From assembly GCF_034931045.1 (NCBI RefSeq), contig NZ_JAYGHH010000001.1, positions 62,001 to 126,000 of the forward strand: a DNA stretch of 64,000 nt. The letters are read 5' to 3'. Shown one piece after another: positions 1 to 8,546 of the stretch. A program made the translations under genes and the position numbers. Under the pieces are notes generated by a model. The model had not been told where the DNA came from. It ran no database searches and was given only the letters and a program-made list of their open reading frames with translations. How positions within the stretch are numbered: the first letter of the stretch is position 1; each line of letters starts with the position of its first letter. This DNA is from Nodularia sp034931045. Its GTDB lineage: Bacteria; Cyanobacteriota; Cyanobacteriia; Cyanobacteriales; Nostocaceae.

Positions 1-1
1 A

Positions 2-840
2 CAGACTTTCATCACAAACTTAGATACTATCCTAGAAAAAATTCGGCAGACATTATCTCAAAGTGTGCAGAAGCGGCTCATGTCTGATGTACCTGCTCTG
101 TCGGACTACCCAACTCACCTGACCTGAAAGCGGCTCGTTTAGTTGCGGAACACTTGGGGACTATTCATCATGAATACGTCTACACAGAAGCCGAGATGTC
201 AGCAGTTCTCCCCGATGTCATTTATTATCTGGAGTCCTTTGACCCCGCCTTAGTTCGTAGCGCCATTCCCTGTTATATCGTCTCTCAGTTAGCCAGTCAG
301 TACGTGAAGGTGATCCTTTCCTGAGAAGGTGCGGATGAACTGTTTGCTGGCTATAGTTACTTTGCAGATTATGAGGATGCGATCGCATTACACAAAGAAT
401 CAGTCACAATTATTAAAGGATTGCACAATCTAAATCTGCAAAGATTAGACAGAATGACAATGGCTCACGGCTTAGAAGGACGTGTACCATTCTTAGATAC
501 TGACTTTATCGAACTATCCCTGAGTATCGATCCCACACTCAAATTATACAAGACCTTTGGCATTGAAAAATGGTTACTACGTCAGGCTTTTAGCGACTTA
601 CTACCACAAGAAATAGTGTGGCGGGACAAAATGGAATTTGCCCAAGGTTGCGCCTCCTCCACAGTTTTAGAAGACCATGCCAATAGTTGCATTACTGAGC
701 AAACTCTCAAAGAAGCTCACAAAAAGAAACTTCCTGTAAGTACCAAAGAAGAGTTATTCTATTACCAGATTTTCCGAAATCATTTCACACATCCAGATGC
801 TGCTGCTCTCATTGGTAAGTGGCAAGGTACTCTTCATTGA
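2..840 (+). pseudogene. Asparagine synthase (glutamine-hydrolysing) C-terminal domain, broken
   Basis: This is the synthetase half of an AsnB-type enzyme, which would adenylate aspartate and amidate it. The gene runs off the left edge. Frame 2 reads ...VQKRLMSDVP and then degenerates to a stop near 127. The stretch that should hold the ATP pyrophosphate loop (SGGLDSS) is missing. Reading resumes in frame 1 from about 118 (PDLKAARLVAEHLG), and a TGA at 322-324 replaces the Gly codon of the ILSGEGADELFAGY motif. The rest, to 840, is well preserved (GLEGRVPFLD). The gene therefore carries a frameshift or deletion, a lost catalytic loop and a nonsense codon, and cannot make active enzyme. It lies just upstream of a methyltransferase and an ABC importer, so it may be a former operon partner of those genes. 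Family assignment is secure; loss of function is inferred from the lesions. Confidence 0.88.
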
Positions 841-875
841 AGCTGAAACTCTGTAATTTATCACAAGGAAAAATC

Positions 876-2129
876 ATGCAATCAGTTGGAGAACAAACCT
901 ACTCACAAGCTGTCAAAGAGGGAAAATACGATCTTTATGTCGGCAACCTTTTTGGTAAATATGATAACGTCCGCACCTATTGGGAAGATCAATTAACTCG
1001 CATAGCTTTTAGACCATTTTTACTCGACCTTGTGGAACGCCGACGCAAGGAAAACCGAGGTGTCAGAATTTTAGATTTAGGATGCGGTTCTGGCCAAGGC
1101 TATGAAATTCTGGTAAAAATTGATAGCCGTGACCTAGACTTGGGTTTGCAGCACGAAAGAGTGCTACCAGAAGACAGTATTGACTTGTATTACGGAGTAG
1201 ATATTAGTCAACCGATGGTTGAGAAAGGTGAAGTCCTATTTGCAGATAAACCTCATGTCAAATTTGCTCAACTAGACCTGCGAGACGGATTAGGTAAAAT
1301 AAAAACCGCAGAAAAGCCTTTTGATATCTACTTTTCTTCCTATGCAGCCCTGTCTCATCTTTCTAAAAAACAACTGCGCTATTTGTTGCAGGATATTGCC
1401 GCACACGGTACCAACGAGAGTCTAGTCGTACTAGATTTAGTCGGGCGTTACTCCATCGAATGGCCAGAATTTTGGTCAGCTAATTCCGAAGAAGAAAAAG
1501 TCCGAGACTATACCATGAGTTATCTGTACTCTGAACCTGTGAGGGAACGCTTAGACATTGAGAAATTTCCCCTGAGATTTTGGACAGGTAATGAAGTTAG
1601 GGAACTAACTCAAGGAATTACAGCAGAGACAGGCGTGGGAATGGAAGTATTAAAACTCATGGACCGTTCTATTCTCGTCGGTCGTCATACAGACACCAGA
1701 GAATACAACAAGCAACTAAAACCCATTCGCAGATTGAGTAATTGTTTGCATGAGGATTATTTTCGTACTGACTTGCAAACATTGATGCTTGATGAAAGAA
1801 TGGTTCCTAACCACCCTGAAGTAACTCCATTTCTGCACAGTTTGATTAAAGCCTGGAACATCCTGGTAAGTTATACCCAAAAAAGACTTTGCAACGAAAT
1901 TCAACTTACCGATTTAAGAGACTGGGACGAGTTTCCCAAACCCTTGCATTTTGCCCTGATGACAATGGATAGGGTGATTGCAGATGTAGGCTGGATGTGG
2001 TATGGAGACCCTAGAGCCAACATTATTGAACCGCAGTTGGGTTATGCCTTACGAACCTTAGAATACGAAATGCAGACTGGGATGGGCTGCGGTCACGGAC
2101 TCCTGGCAATATTACAAGTCCAAAAATAA
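876..2129 (+). CDS. SAM-dependent methyltransferase, class I, with long C-terminal region
   Basis: The predicted protein has 417 residues. SAM-binding motif I is visible as ILDLGCGSGQGYE at about residues 65-77, followed by an acidic post-I segment (YYGVDISQPMVEKG). The methyltransferase fold fills roughly the first 270 residues. The last 150 or so are not recognised and may shape the substrate site. The ATG at 876 was chosen because AAGGA lies about 10 bases upstream; an in-frame ATG at 819 would lie inside the end of the asparagine synthase remnant. The gene ends 10 bases before the ABC ATPase gene, which suggests one transcript with the importer. The substrate is unknown. The neighbourhood hints at a methylated or betaine-like compound, but that is inference only. 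Confidence 0.85.
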   Translation: MQSVGEQTYSQAVKEGKYDLYVGNLFGKYDNVRTYWEDQLTRIAFRPFLLDLVERRRKENRGVRILDLGCGSGQGYEILVKIDSRDLDLGLQHERVLPEDSIDLYYGVDISQPMVEKGEVLFADKPHVKFAQLDLRDGLGKIKTAEKPFDIYFSSYAALSHLSKKQLRYLLQDIAAHGTNESLVVLDLVGRYSIEWPEFWSANSEEEKVRDYTMSYLYSEPVRERLDIEKFPLRFWTGNEVRELTQGITAETGVGMEVLKLMDRSILVGRHTDTREYNKQLKPIRRLSNCLHEDYFRTDLQTLMLDERMVPNHPEVTPFLHSLIKAWNILVSYTQKRLCNEIQLTDLRDWDEFPKPLHFALMTMDRVIADVGWMWYGDPRANIIEPQLGYALRTLEYEMQTGMGCGHGLLAILQVQK

Positions 2130-2139
2130 CTTAATTTTG

Positions 2140-3117
2140 ATGATTGATGTAACCAATCTCACAAAGCAATACAAAGATTTGACCGTGGTGGATGATATTT
2201 CATTCCACGTCGCTGAAGGGGAAACTTTAGGACTAATTGGCACTAGTGGCTGCGGCAAAACTACCACCCTGAAAATGCTGAATCGGCTAATTGAGCCAGA
2301 TTCCGGTCAAATTGTCATTGCTGGACAGGAAATCAGCCGTCGTCGTCCCGAAGTCCTGCGCCAAAGTATCGGTTACGTCATTCAGAATATCGGACTTTTC
2401 CCCCATTACACCGTGGCTGAAAACGTAGCCGTTGTACCCCGGTTATTGAAATGGAAGGAAAAACGTATAATTCGCCGCACCTCTGAGTTACTCAAACTTG
2501 TGGGACTAGCGCCAGAAAAATTTGCTCGGCGTTATCCCCAAGAACTCAGTGGGGGGCAGAAACAACGGGTAGGATTAGCACGCGCCCTCGCTGTTGATCC
2601 TCCGATTATCTTACTTGACGAACCCTTTGGGGCATTAGATCAAATTACCAAACGCCAAATTCAGCAAGAATTTAAACAGCTAGAAAGCTTGTTAAATAAA
2701 ACCATCGTGTTAGTCACCCATGATATTTTTGAAGCCGTGACCTTGTGCGATCGCATTTGTCTAATGAATCAAGGAAAAATTCAGCAGATTGGCACACCCA
2801 AAGAGTTAATATTTAACCCACACAACGACTTTGTACGTAACTTTTTCCAAGCCTACCTATTTCAACTAGAACTACAAGTCACCACACTCAAAGATTTACT
2901 CCCCTGGCTATCGACAAAAGAAACCGACACAGAAAACTTTCAAGAATACGAAGAAAACACCAGCCTCTTAAAAATTCTCGAACAAATACAAACCTCCCTC
3001 AAAAATTCTTTCATCCAGATTAAAAATTCTCAAAATTGCTCTATTGCCATAGTCAGTAGTGAAGACCTGCTTGCTGCATTTTACCGATTCAAAGAATCAC
3101 TACATAACAATACTTAG
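2140..3117 (+). CDS. ABC transporter ATPase, osmoprotectant (OpuA/ProV/OpuC) type
   Basis: This is the nucleotide-binding subunit of an importer of the quaternary amine (glycine betaine/choline) type. Visible motifs in order are Walker A GTSGCGKT near residue 35, Q-loop QNIGLFPH, signature LSGGQKQR, Walker B IILLDEPFGALD and switch VTHD. The opening MIDVTNLTKQY and the GLFPHYTV segment are typical of the OpuA/ProV group. The C-terminal 90 or so residues replace the usual CBS pair, and no clear CBS repeat is seen. The ATG at 2140 directly follows an in-frame TTG at 2137. Its partner is the fused permease-binding protein 116 bases downstream. The true substrate cannot be read from the sequence; ergothioneine importers use the same architecture. 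Confidence 0.9.
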   Translation: MIDVTNLTKQYKDLTVVDDISFHVAEGETLGLIGTSGCGKTTTLKMLNRLIEPDSGQIVIAGQEISRRRPEVLRQSIGYVIQNIGLFPHYTVAENVAVVPRLLKWKEKRIIRRTSELLKLVGLAPEKFARRYPQELSGGQKQRVGLARALAVDPPIILLDEPFGALDQITKRQIQQEFKQLESLLNKTIVLVTHDIFEAVTLCDRICLMNQGKIQQIGTPKELIFNPHNDFVRNFFQAYLFQLELQVTTLKDLLPWLSTKETDTENFQEYEENTSLLKILEQIQTSLKNSFIQIKNSQNCSIAIVSSEDLLAAFYRFKESLHNNT

Positions 3118-3118
3118 A

Positions 3119-3145
3119 GTTCGTAGTAAGCACTTTAGTGCTGAC
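3119..3145. repeat. Dispersed palindromic element, single-hairpin copy
   Basis: The sequence begins TTCGTAGTAAG and holds the perfect inverted repeat AGCAC-TTTA-GTGCT (3129-3142). It starts two bases after the ABC ATPase stop codon. It matches the elements at 12931, 42896 and 60041 in its GTAGT lead and general design, but its stem bases differ in a way that keeps pairing. It is not followed by a T-run, so a simple intrinsic terminator is not supported. Confidence 0.6.
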
Positions 3146-3233
3146 AAAATTCTTTCCTTCTTCCTTTGTGTCCTTTGCGGTATGCGCTACGCGAACGTTC
3201 CTCTTAAAATAGCAAAACATATCCCAACCTAAC

Positions 3234-4796
3234 ATGAACAACCTTTGGGCATTTTTTATCAATTCCAGAGAAGAAATTGCCAAACAAACAATAGAACACC
3301 TGGGATTAACATTAGCCTCGCTATCAATTGCCATAATCATCGGTGTCATAGTAGGAATCATCTTAACCCGCTATAAACAAGTAGCTAATAACGTGATTGG
3401 CATAGCTGGTATAATCCAAACAATTCCTAGCGTTGCCCTGTTAGGTTTCATGCTCCCCATATTAGGAATTGGAGTCACACCAGCCATCGTTGCTCTATTT
3501 TTATATGCCTTACTACCAATCATCCGTAATACCTTTATTGGGATTGAAGAAGTAGATGCTTCCATCAAAGAAGCCGCCAAAGGAATGGGTATGCCTAGCG
3601 CTCAAATTTTGTTAAAAGTAGAATTACCCCTAGCCACCCCTGTAATTTTTGCAGGTATTCGCACCGCAGCAGTTACTAACGTCGGTGTAGCCACCCTTTG
3701 CGCCTTAATTGCTTCCGGTGGGTTAGGACAATTTATTTTTCGTGGTATCGCCTTAAATAATACAGATATGATTCTAGCTGGGGCAATTCCCGCAGCTGGT
3801 TTAGCTTTAATATTAGATTTTCTGCTTGGTGTCCTCCAAAAAAATGTTACCAAGTTAATCAAGCCCATTCTAATTACAAGCTTAGTATTACTGAGTTCTG
3901 CAATTTTGTGGGCGGTAACTATTTCTCATCCGCCTGTCTTCCAAGCTGGATTTACATCAGAGTTTATGGAACGTGCTGATGGCTATCCCGGCTTAAGAGA
4001 GCATTATGATTTGCAATTTAATACTCTGGAACTAGACCCAGGACTGATGTATGAAGCCATCAAAGAAAAACAGGTAGATGTAATTAGTGGTTTTTCCACC
4101 GATGGCAGAATTAAAGCCTACGATCTGCAAGTATTAGAAGATGACAAAAATTATTTTCCCCCTTACTACGCAGCACCTTTAGTCAAAGGCGAAACCCTGA
4201 GAAAATATCCAGAAATTAGGGCAGCTTTAGACAAATTGGCAGGTAAAATTTCTGATGAAATCATGGCAGAACTTAACTACCTAGTTGATGAGAAAAAGCA
4301 ACCACCTAGTCAGGTAGCCAGGGAGTTTATCCAAAATTTAGGTTTAGAAACATCTACCCAAAGAAATGGTGCATCTGATATAGTTGTCGGCTCAAAGAAT
4401 TTCACCGAGCAATATATCTTAGCAGAAATGTTAGTAGTTATAATTGAAAATTATACAAATCTCGATGTAGAATTAAAAACGGGACTAGCTGGCACACAAA
4501 TTGCTTTTAATGCCCTGCTTAAAGGAGATATTGACCTTTATCCTGAGTATACAGGAACGGGACTCTTAACGATTCTCCAAGTAGATGAAAAAATTCGCAA
4601 CGAAATTATTCAAAGTAAGGAGAAAGTATTCAACTACGTCAAAGAAGAATCGAAAAAGCGTTATGATGTTGATTGGCTGAGTTCCTTTGGTTTCAATAAC
4701 ACCTATGGTTTGATGATGCGTCGAGAAGATGCAACCGAATTCAATATTAGTTCCATTTCTAATTTGAAAGAATATTTAAATAATGTCAGTAATTGA
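3234..4796 (+). CDS. ABC importer permease fused to a binding domain in permuted order (OpuC/EgtU-like)
   Basis: The 520-residue protein begins with a permease of about 210 residues with several membrane segments and a coupling loop (VDASIKEAAKGMGM, about 107-120). A further hydrophobic segment follows at about 212-230. The binding domain then has its halves swapped. Residues 238-372 carry what is normally the C-terminal half (GFTSEFMERADGYPGL, STDGRI, LEDDKNYFPPYYAAPL, LAGKISD, VAREFIQNLGL). Residues 382-517 carry what is normally the N-terminal half (VVGSKNFTEQY, LYPEYTGTGL, FGFNNTYGL, SISNLKEY). In OpuC and OsmF-type proteins the GSKNFTEQ half comes first. Both halves look intact, so a complete ligand site could form by circular permutation. 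It probably works with the ATPase at 2140. Ligand unknown. Confidence 0.88.
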   Translation: MNNLWAFFINSREEIAKQTIEHLGLTLASLSIAIIIGVIVGIILTRYKQVANNVIGIAGIIQTIPSVALLGFMLPILGIGVTPAIVALFLYALLPIIRNTFIGIEEVDASIKEAAKGMGMPSAQILLKVELPLATPVIFAGIRTAAVTNVGVATLCALIASGGLGQFIFRGIALNNTDMILAGAIPAAGLALILDFLLGVLQKNVTKLIKPILITSLVLLSSAILWAVTISHPPVFQAGFTSEFMERADGYPGLREHYDLQFNTLELDPGLMYEAIKEKQVDVISGFSTDGRIKAYDLQVLEDDKNYFPPYYAAPLVKGETLRKYPEIRAALDKLAGKISDEIMAELNYLVDEKKQPPSQVAREFIQNLGLETSTQRNGASDIVVGSKNFTEQYILAEMLVVIIENYTNLDVELKTGLAGTQIAFNALLKGDIDLYPEYTGTGLLTILQVDEKIRNEIIQSKEKVFNYVKEESKKRYDVDWLSSFGFNNTYGLMMRREDATEFNISSISNLKEYLNNVSN

Positions 4797-5136
4797 AGAG
4801 ATTAGGGGAAATTGATCAATTAATTACTTTGATAATGGCTATATCTAAAGGACTAAGTTGAGTGATCATAAAATCATACTTAAGTCTAAAATAAAACTCC
4901 ATCAAAGTATGAGGTTTTTATTTACTAGCGTATAGAGAATGAGGAGGTGCAAGCAATAGTGTATACACTCTTAACGTTTCATCACCCATGATGTTTACAT
5001 TTTTGGTAAAAGATAAAATTTCTGCATGAAATCTGTAGTGTGTGGTTTCAACTTTATGTAGGGTGTACTATCAAAAGTGTGAATTTTGGGTTGAATAAAT
5101 CAGAAAATTTGGGGATAACTGTTCCCTGTTCCCTAT
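4797..5136. other. Gene-free stretch after the ABC importer
   Basis: This is an AT-rich spacer. No convincing reading frame, RNA gene or terminator was found. Confidence 0.5.
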
Positions 5137-5343
5137 ATGGTACAAGATATTATTTTTTGTCTCAAAGAAGCTACTTTTTATTATATTTTGAAAAAATACT
5201 CCACTCCCCAAAATTCTGCTGATTGTTTTGTCAATCCTCCCTGTGGCTGTGAAAATCCTGGAAAGGAACTCAAATGTGAGGACTGTACCTATTTAGAAGC
5301 TTGTTTATCTCACTTTAAACTCGGTCATAAACCAATGCCATAA
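5137..5343 (+). CDS. Small cysteine-rich protein, unknown function
   Basis: The frame gives 68 residues. The second half holds a compact Cys pattern, C-G-C-E-N-P-G-K-E-L-K-C-E-D-C followed by Cys in YLEACLS, which could bind a metal or form disulphides. The first half (DIIFCLKEATFYYILKKY) looks like an amphipathic helix. No signal peptide is visible and no family is recognised. The ordered Cys spacing and Pro-Cys-Gly-Cys run argue for real coding, and a hairpin begins 28 bases after the stop codon. The start is uncertain because no good ribosome-binding site precedes the ATG. Confidence 0.5.
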   Translation: MVQDIIFCLKEATFYYILKKYSTPQNSADCFVNPPCGCENPGKELKCEDCTYLEACLSHFKLGHKPMP

Positions 5344-5370
5344 ACTCAATTTATTTATAAAAATATTAAA

Positions 5371-5401
5371 GATCCCCGATTTCTTAAAGAAGTCGGGGAT
5401 C
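5371..5401 (+). terminator. Long perfect-stem hairpin between convergent genes
   Basis: A GATCCCCGA arm pairs with TCGGGGATC, and inner arms TTTCTT and AAGAAG extend the stem to about 15 base pairs, with one G-T wobble and almost no loop. It lies between the converging ends of the small Cys-rich gene and the NagB-like gene. Without a clear T-run it may be a bidirectional stop or RNA end-protecting structure, or a dispersed repeat. Confidence 0.55.
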
Positions 5402-5412
5402 TGAGCCTTAGC

Positions 5413-6183
5413 TTACAGTAAACTAGCAGAATTTGTATCTAAAAATAAGGTTGCTTGCGATTGTTGACGTAAAATTGAGGCTGGGCAATTGGTATTAATT
5501 GACCCTTTTAGCATCTGTTTTATTACCGAGGCTTTACGTGTTTCTGGTGCTAGACAAATAATTTTTTGGGCTGAACAGATTAAAGGCAAAGTAACAGTAA
5601 AAGCATACTGGGGAACACTATCAATATTAGGAAAATGACCTGTGTTAACTTGCTGCTGGCGATTGATTGTATCTAGTTTCACCAGTTTGACGCTGTAAGT
5701 ATCTTGAAAATTGGCTACTGCGGGGTCATTAAAAGCCAAATGTCCGTTTTCACCAATACCAAGACAAGATAAATCAATGGGTTGGGCTTGCAATAATTTG
5801 GTGTAGCGATCGCACTCTGCTAGAGGTTGCAAGGCATCACCTTCTATATAATGAAATTGTCGGGGAGAAACTCGCTTTTCGACACGTTCTTGCAGATATC
5901 GCCGGAAACTCGCCGGATGATCGGCTGTAATCCCCAAATATTCATCTAAATGAAATAAGGTAATCCGTGACCAATCTACACCACCCAACTTGATTAAAGC
6001 ATCAAGAAATTTGAGTTGGGAGTTTCCTGTGGCTAACAGTACTGCTGCGATTTCCTGTTGCTGGAGAACTTGCTGTAAATAATTTTGGGCGATTTCTGCT
6101 ACTTTCTCTGCCATTTCAACTTCAGAGTTGTAAATCTGCACCAATAAATCATCAACGCGAAAAAAGTTTGTAGCGGCTAACAT
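5413..6183 (-). CDS. Glucosamine-6-phosphate deaminase / 6-phosphogluconolactonase family (NagB-like)
   Basis: The predicted protein has 256 residues, close to the usual length of NagB enzymes, which convert glucosamine 6-phosphate to fructose 6-phosphate and ammonia. Visible motifs are ATGNSQ (phosphate loop), FHLDEYLG (catalytic Asp region), GIGENGHLAFNDP (catalytic His and substrate loop) and CPASIL near the C-terminus. The start was set at the ATG at 6183 because homology begins just after it. The open frame continues further upstream through the assembly gap, but that part reads as non-coding. The gene is convergent with the Cys-rich small gene and divergent from the HAD gene. Confidence 0.87.
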   Translation of the reverse strand: MLAATNFFRVDDLLVQIYNSEVEMAEKVAEIAQNYLQQVLQQQEIAAVLLATGNSQLKFLDALIKLGGVDWSRITLFHLDEYLGITADHPASFRRYLQERVEKRVSPRQFHYIEGDALQPLAECDRYTKLLQAQPIDLSCLGIGENGHLAFNDPAVANFQDTYSVKLVKLDTINRQQQVNTGHFPNIDSVPQYAFTVTLPLICSAQKIICLAPETRKASVIKQMLKGSINTNCPASILRQQSQATLFLDTNSASLL

Positions 6184-6512
6184 TTGCTTACATGGGATAT
6201 TTGAGAATAATCCACTGACACCAATTTTATATAAAGATGCATACAAATAACCCCTCCCTAACTCTCCCCGCAAGCAAGGAGGGAAGCGGATTTTTACGAG
6301 GTAGGGATAAGAGGTGGGGTAAAAACAATATGCATCTTCACAAATAATTGGNNNNNNNNNNNNNNNNNNNNNNNNNCATCTTTTTTTTAGTATAGATTTG
6401 AGAATTTCAGATTGTTTTATTCCTGTATTCACGCCAGCACAATGATTGAGGACAAAAAACCATGTAAACTATGTAAATTAACTTAATAATTATTTACAGT
6501 TTACCAAAAATC
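6184..6512. other. Intergenic region with a 25-N assembly gap
   Basis: This spacer separates the divergent NagB-like and HAD genes and contains 25 Ns at 6352-6376. It has C- and G-rich direct repeats on either side (CCCCTCCCTAACTC and GAGGTGGGGT), likely the reason assembly failed. No gene is seen. Confidence 0.6.
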
Positions 6513-7166
6513 ATGCTGGCTGCAATTCTCTTTGACTTAGACGGTACTATTGTCAATACTGACCCCATACACTACCAAGCTTGGCAAAAAATGTTGCTGA
6601 GTTACGATATTACAATTGACGAAACATTCTATAAATCTCGGATTAGTGGACGGCTAAACCCAGAAATTGTTAAAGATATTTTGCCGCAATTAACAGTAAT
6701 TGAAGGTGAAAAGTTTGCGGATGAAAAAGAAACGCTTTTTCGCCAACTCGCCCCCCATCTGCAAGCATTGCATGGATTTGCTGAACTGATAAAATGGACA
6801 GAAACACATCAGCTAAAACGGGCTTTAGTAACTAATGCTCCTAGACAAAATGCAGAATTCATGCTAGAAGTTTTAGGAATTAAAGAAATTTTCCACACGA
6901 TTGTTTTAGCTGATGATTGTGTAGCAGGTAAACCAGATCCGGAACCCTATCAAGTTGCTTTAAACAACTTAGAAATTTTAGCAGAACAAGCGATCGCTTT
7001 AGAAGACTCACCCTCTGGTATTCGTGCCGCAGTCGGTGCGGGTATTCGTACCATTGGCATTGCTTCTACTCATGATCCGCAAATTTTACAGCAAGTTGGC
7101 ACATTTATGGCAATTCCAGATTTCGCTGATTTGCAGTTGTGGCAATTTCTGAATTCTTTGATCTAG
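6513..7166 (+). CDS. HAD-superfamily hydrolase, beta-phosphoglucomutase/CbbY-like
   Basis: The protein has 217 residues. HAD motif I is FDLDGTIVNTD (nucleophile Asp8 and Asp10), motif II is LVTNAPR, motif III Lys sits in AGKPDPEPY, and motif IV is EDSPSGIRAA. The helical cap between motifs I and II is the type seen in beta-phosphoglucomutase, phosphoglycolate phosphatase and CbbY relatives. The exact substrate cannot be decided from these motifs. It starts at the ATG right after a divergent intergenic region and ends before a convergent gene. Confidence 0.88.
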   Translation: MLAAILFDLDGTIVNTDPIHYQAWQKMLLSYDITIDETFYKSRISGRLNPEIVKDILPQLTVIEGEKFADEKETLFRQLAPHLQALHGFAELIKWTETHQLKRALVTNAPRQNAEFMLEVLGIKEIFHTIVLADDCVAGKPDPEPYQVALNNLEILAEQAIALEDSPSGIRAAVGAGIRTIGIASTHDPQILQQVGTFMAIPDFADLQLWQFLNSLI

Positions 7167-7229
7167 CCACCCCCAAGGCTGTGAAAGCATTGTTGATTGC
7201 TTGAAGTCTTCAGAATTCAGCACTTTTAT

Positions 7230-8267
7230 TTAAAAAGATTCTGGCGGGGAAATATCTGAACCGACGCTACTAGTCTTCAGTCCGGTTGTCATATTTACTT
7301 CAGACTTCTGGGATGATTGCAAAACAGACGAAGACGGGGAAGTAACTATATCTGGATTCAGTACCCTGCCACTATTTGTTTGTTGAGAAATTAAGGATAC
7401 TCCCCCGACAGCCCCAGCCACCAGAGCTGTATAACCTACATATAGATGTATAGGACGAATATCTATTCCCAATCCTCCAGGAGCTTTTGTCGAACCATAC
7501 CAAGAAGGTAAAATGGATTGTACTGCATCAGTTACTGGTAAAGAAGCAGCTAGATTTGTGCCATTTAGTCCTAAAGCATTCCCCATAACTCGAATAAATC
7601 CACGAACCAAAGTATCTTCTGGCAATAAGTCGAAATTACTATTTTCTATTGCTTCCATTCGATGAATTGGTACATGAGTATAAATATTGAGTTGGCATAG
7701 AGACAGGCCTTGAGACTCACGAGCTTGTTTGAGTTGTTGACCAATTCGACACATAGCTTCTTTGCGTCGTTCGGCTGCTATTTGCTTGGCTAGTTCAGCT
7801 TGGTCAGATTTTTTATTTGGCTTTAACCAATTGATCAGTGCGGCCCCTGGAGAATTTATTTCCGAACTTTTCTCTGGATTTACAGTCGTTTTTGGTGATA
7901 CTTCTCTTTCGCTAATATATGCGTTGCTGGTTTGTGGTGCTACTTTTATACTTGGTGAATCAGTAGCTATTTTTGGTTCAACATTAGGTGAAGGTGAAAC
8001 ACTATGAGCCTCTGTAACTGTTTCTTGTTGTGCAAATTGCTGAAATGCCAAACTGATAGCTTCTCTACCTACCGCTTTTAACAACATCTTCACTGGTTCT
8101 CCTGAAGTACCCAGTAATTTTTGTAATGTAGTCATAGCACGGATATAAACTTTACTGCTATGAAGTTCAGCTTCAATTTCACCTAATAGCGATCGCAATT
8201 CATCTTGAGAAATTTTGATGCTAGGATTTCCAGGAATAGTGAACAAATACACAGGTGTCATAGTCAT
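7230..8267 (-). CDS. RodZ-like helix-turn-helix membrane protein
   Basis: The protein has 345 residues. The first 85 or so are an unassigned helical region, followed by a Ser/Thr/Pro-rich linker. A RodZ/HTH_25-type domain then spans about residues 172-242 (IGQQLKQARESQGLSL, IHRMEAIENSNFDLLPED, RGFIRVMGNALGLNG). One membrane segment lies near residues 278-300 (VGYTALVAGAVGGVSLI), and the short remainder is Ser-rich. In RodZ the HTH domain is cytosolic, binds MreB and helps set cell shape; here that role is inferred. A second protein of the same design is encoded at 9660. Confidence 0.8.
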   Translation of the reverse strand: MTMTPVYLFTIPGNPSIKISQDELRSLLGEIEAELHSSKVYIRAMTTLQKLLGTSGEPVKMLLKAVGREAISLAFQQFAQQETVTEAHSVSPSPNVEPKIATDSPSIKVAPQTSNAYISEREVSPKTTVNPEKSSEINSPGAALINWLKPNKKSDQAELAKQIAAERRKEAMCRIGQQLKQARESQGLSLCQLNIYTHVPIHRMEAIENSNFDLLPEDTLVRGFIRVMGNALGLNGTNLAASLPVTDAVQSILPSWYGSTKAPGGLGIDIRPIHLYVGYTALVAGAVGGVSLISQQTNSGRVLNPDIVTSPSSSVLQSSQKSEVNMTTGLKTSSVGSDISPPESF

Positions 8268-8546
8268 GGTTAAAGTTTTTCCTGATATTCAGCCAAAAAG
8301 TAGTTAATCTGTATAATTTATCGTTTTATATGCGTTGAGATCCGGATTGTTTTGTATTAATTAAAGATTTTTTTCCCATAAATCGTAGAATTACTGAGTC
8401 AAGATCGAATTTATATTTTCTCTTAAATGGTGACTATACAAATAAAAAGTTTTCGTGAAGTTGATCTTTGTGCTGCGATCGCCTAGTTCTAGTCCTGAGA
8501 TTCATAGATAACACCGTAAATAAAGTAATTACATAAAATAAACGTT

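Noticed and set aside
819..875. Earlier start for the methyltransferase at 819
   Set aside because: It overlaps the end of the asparagine synthase remnant and lacks a ribosome-binding site, while the ATG at 876 has one.
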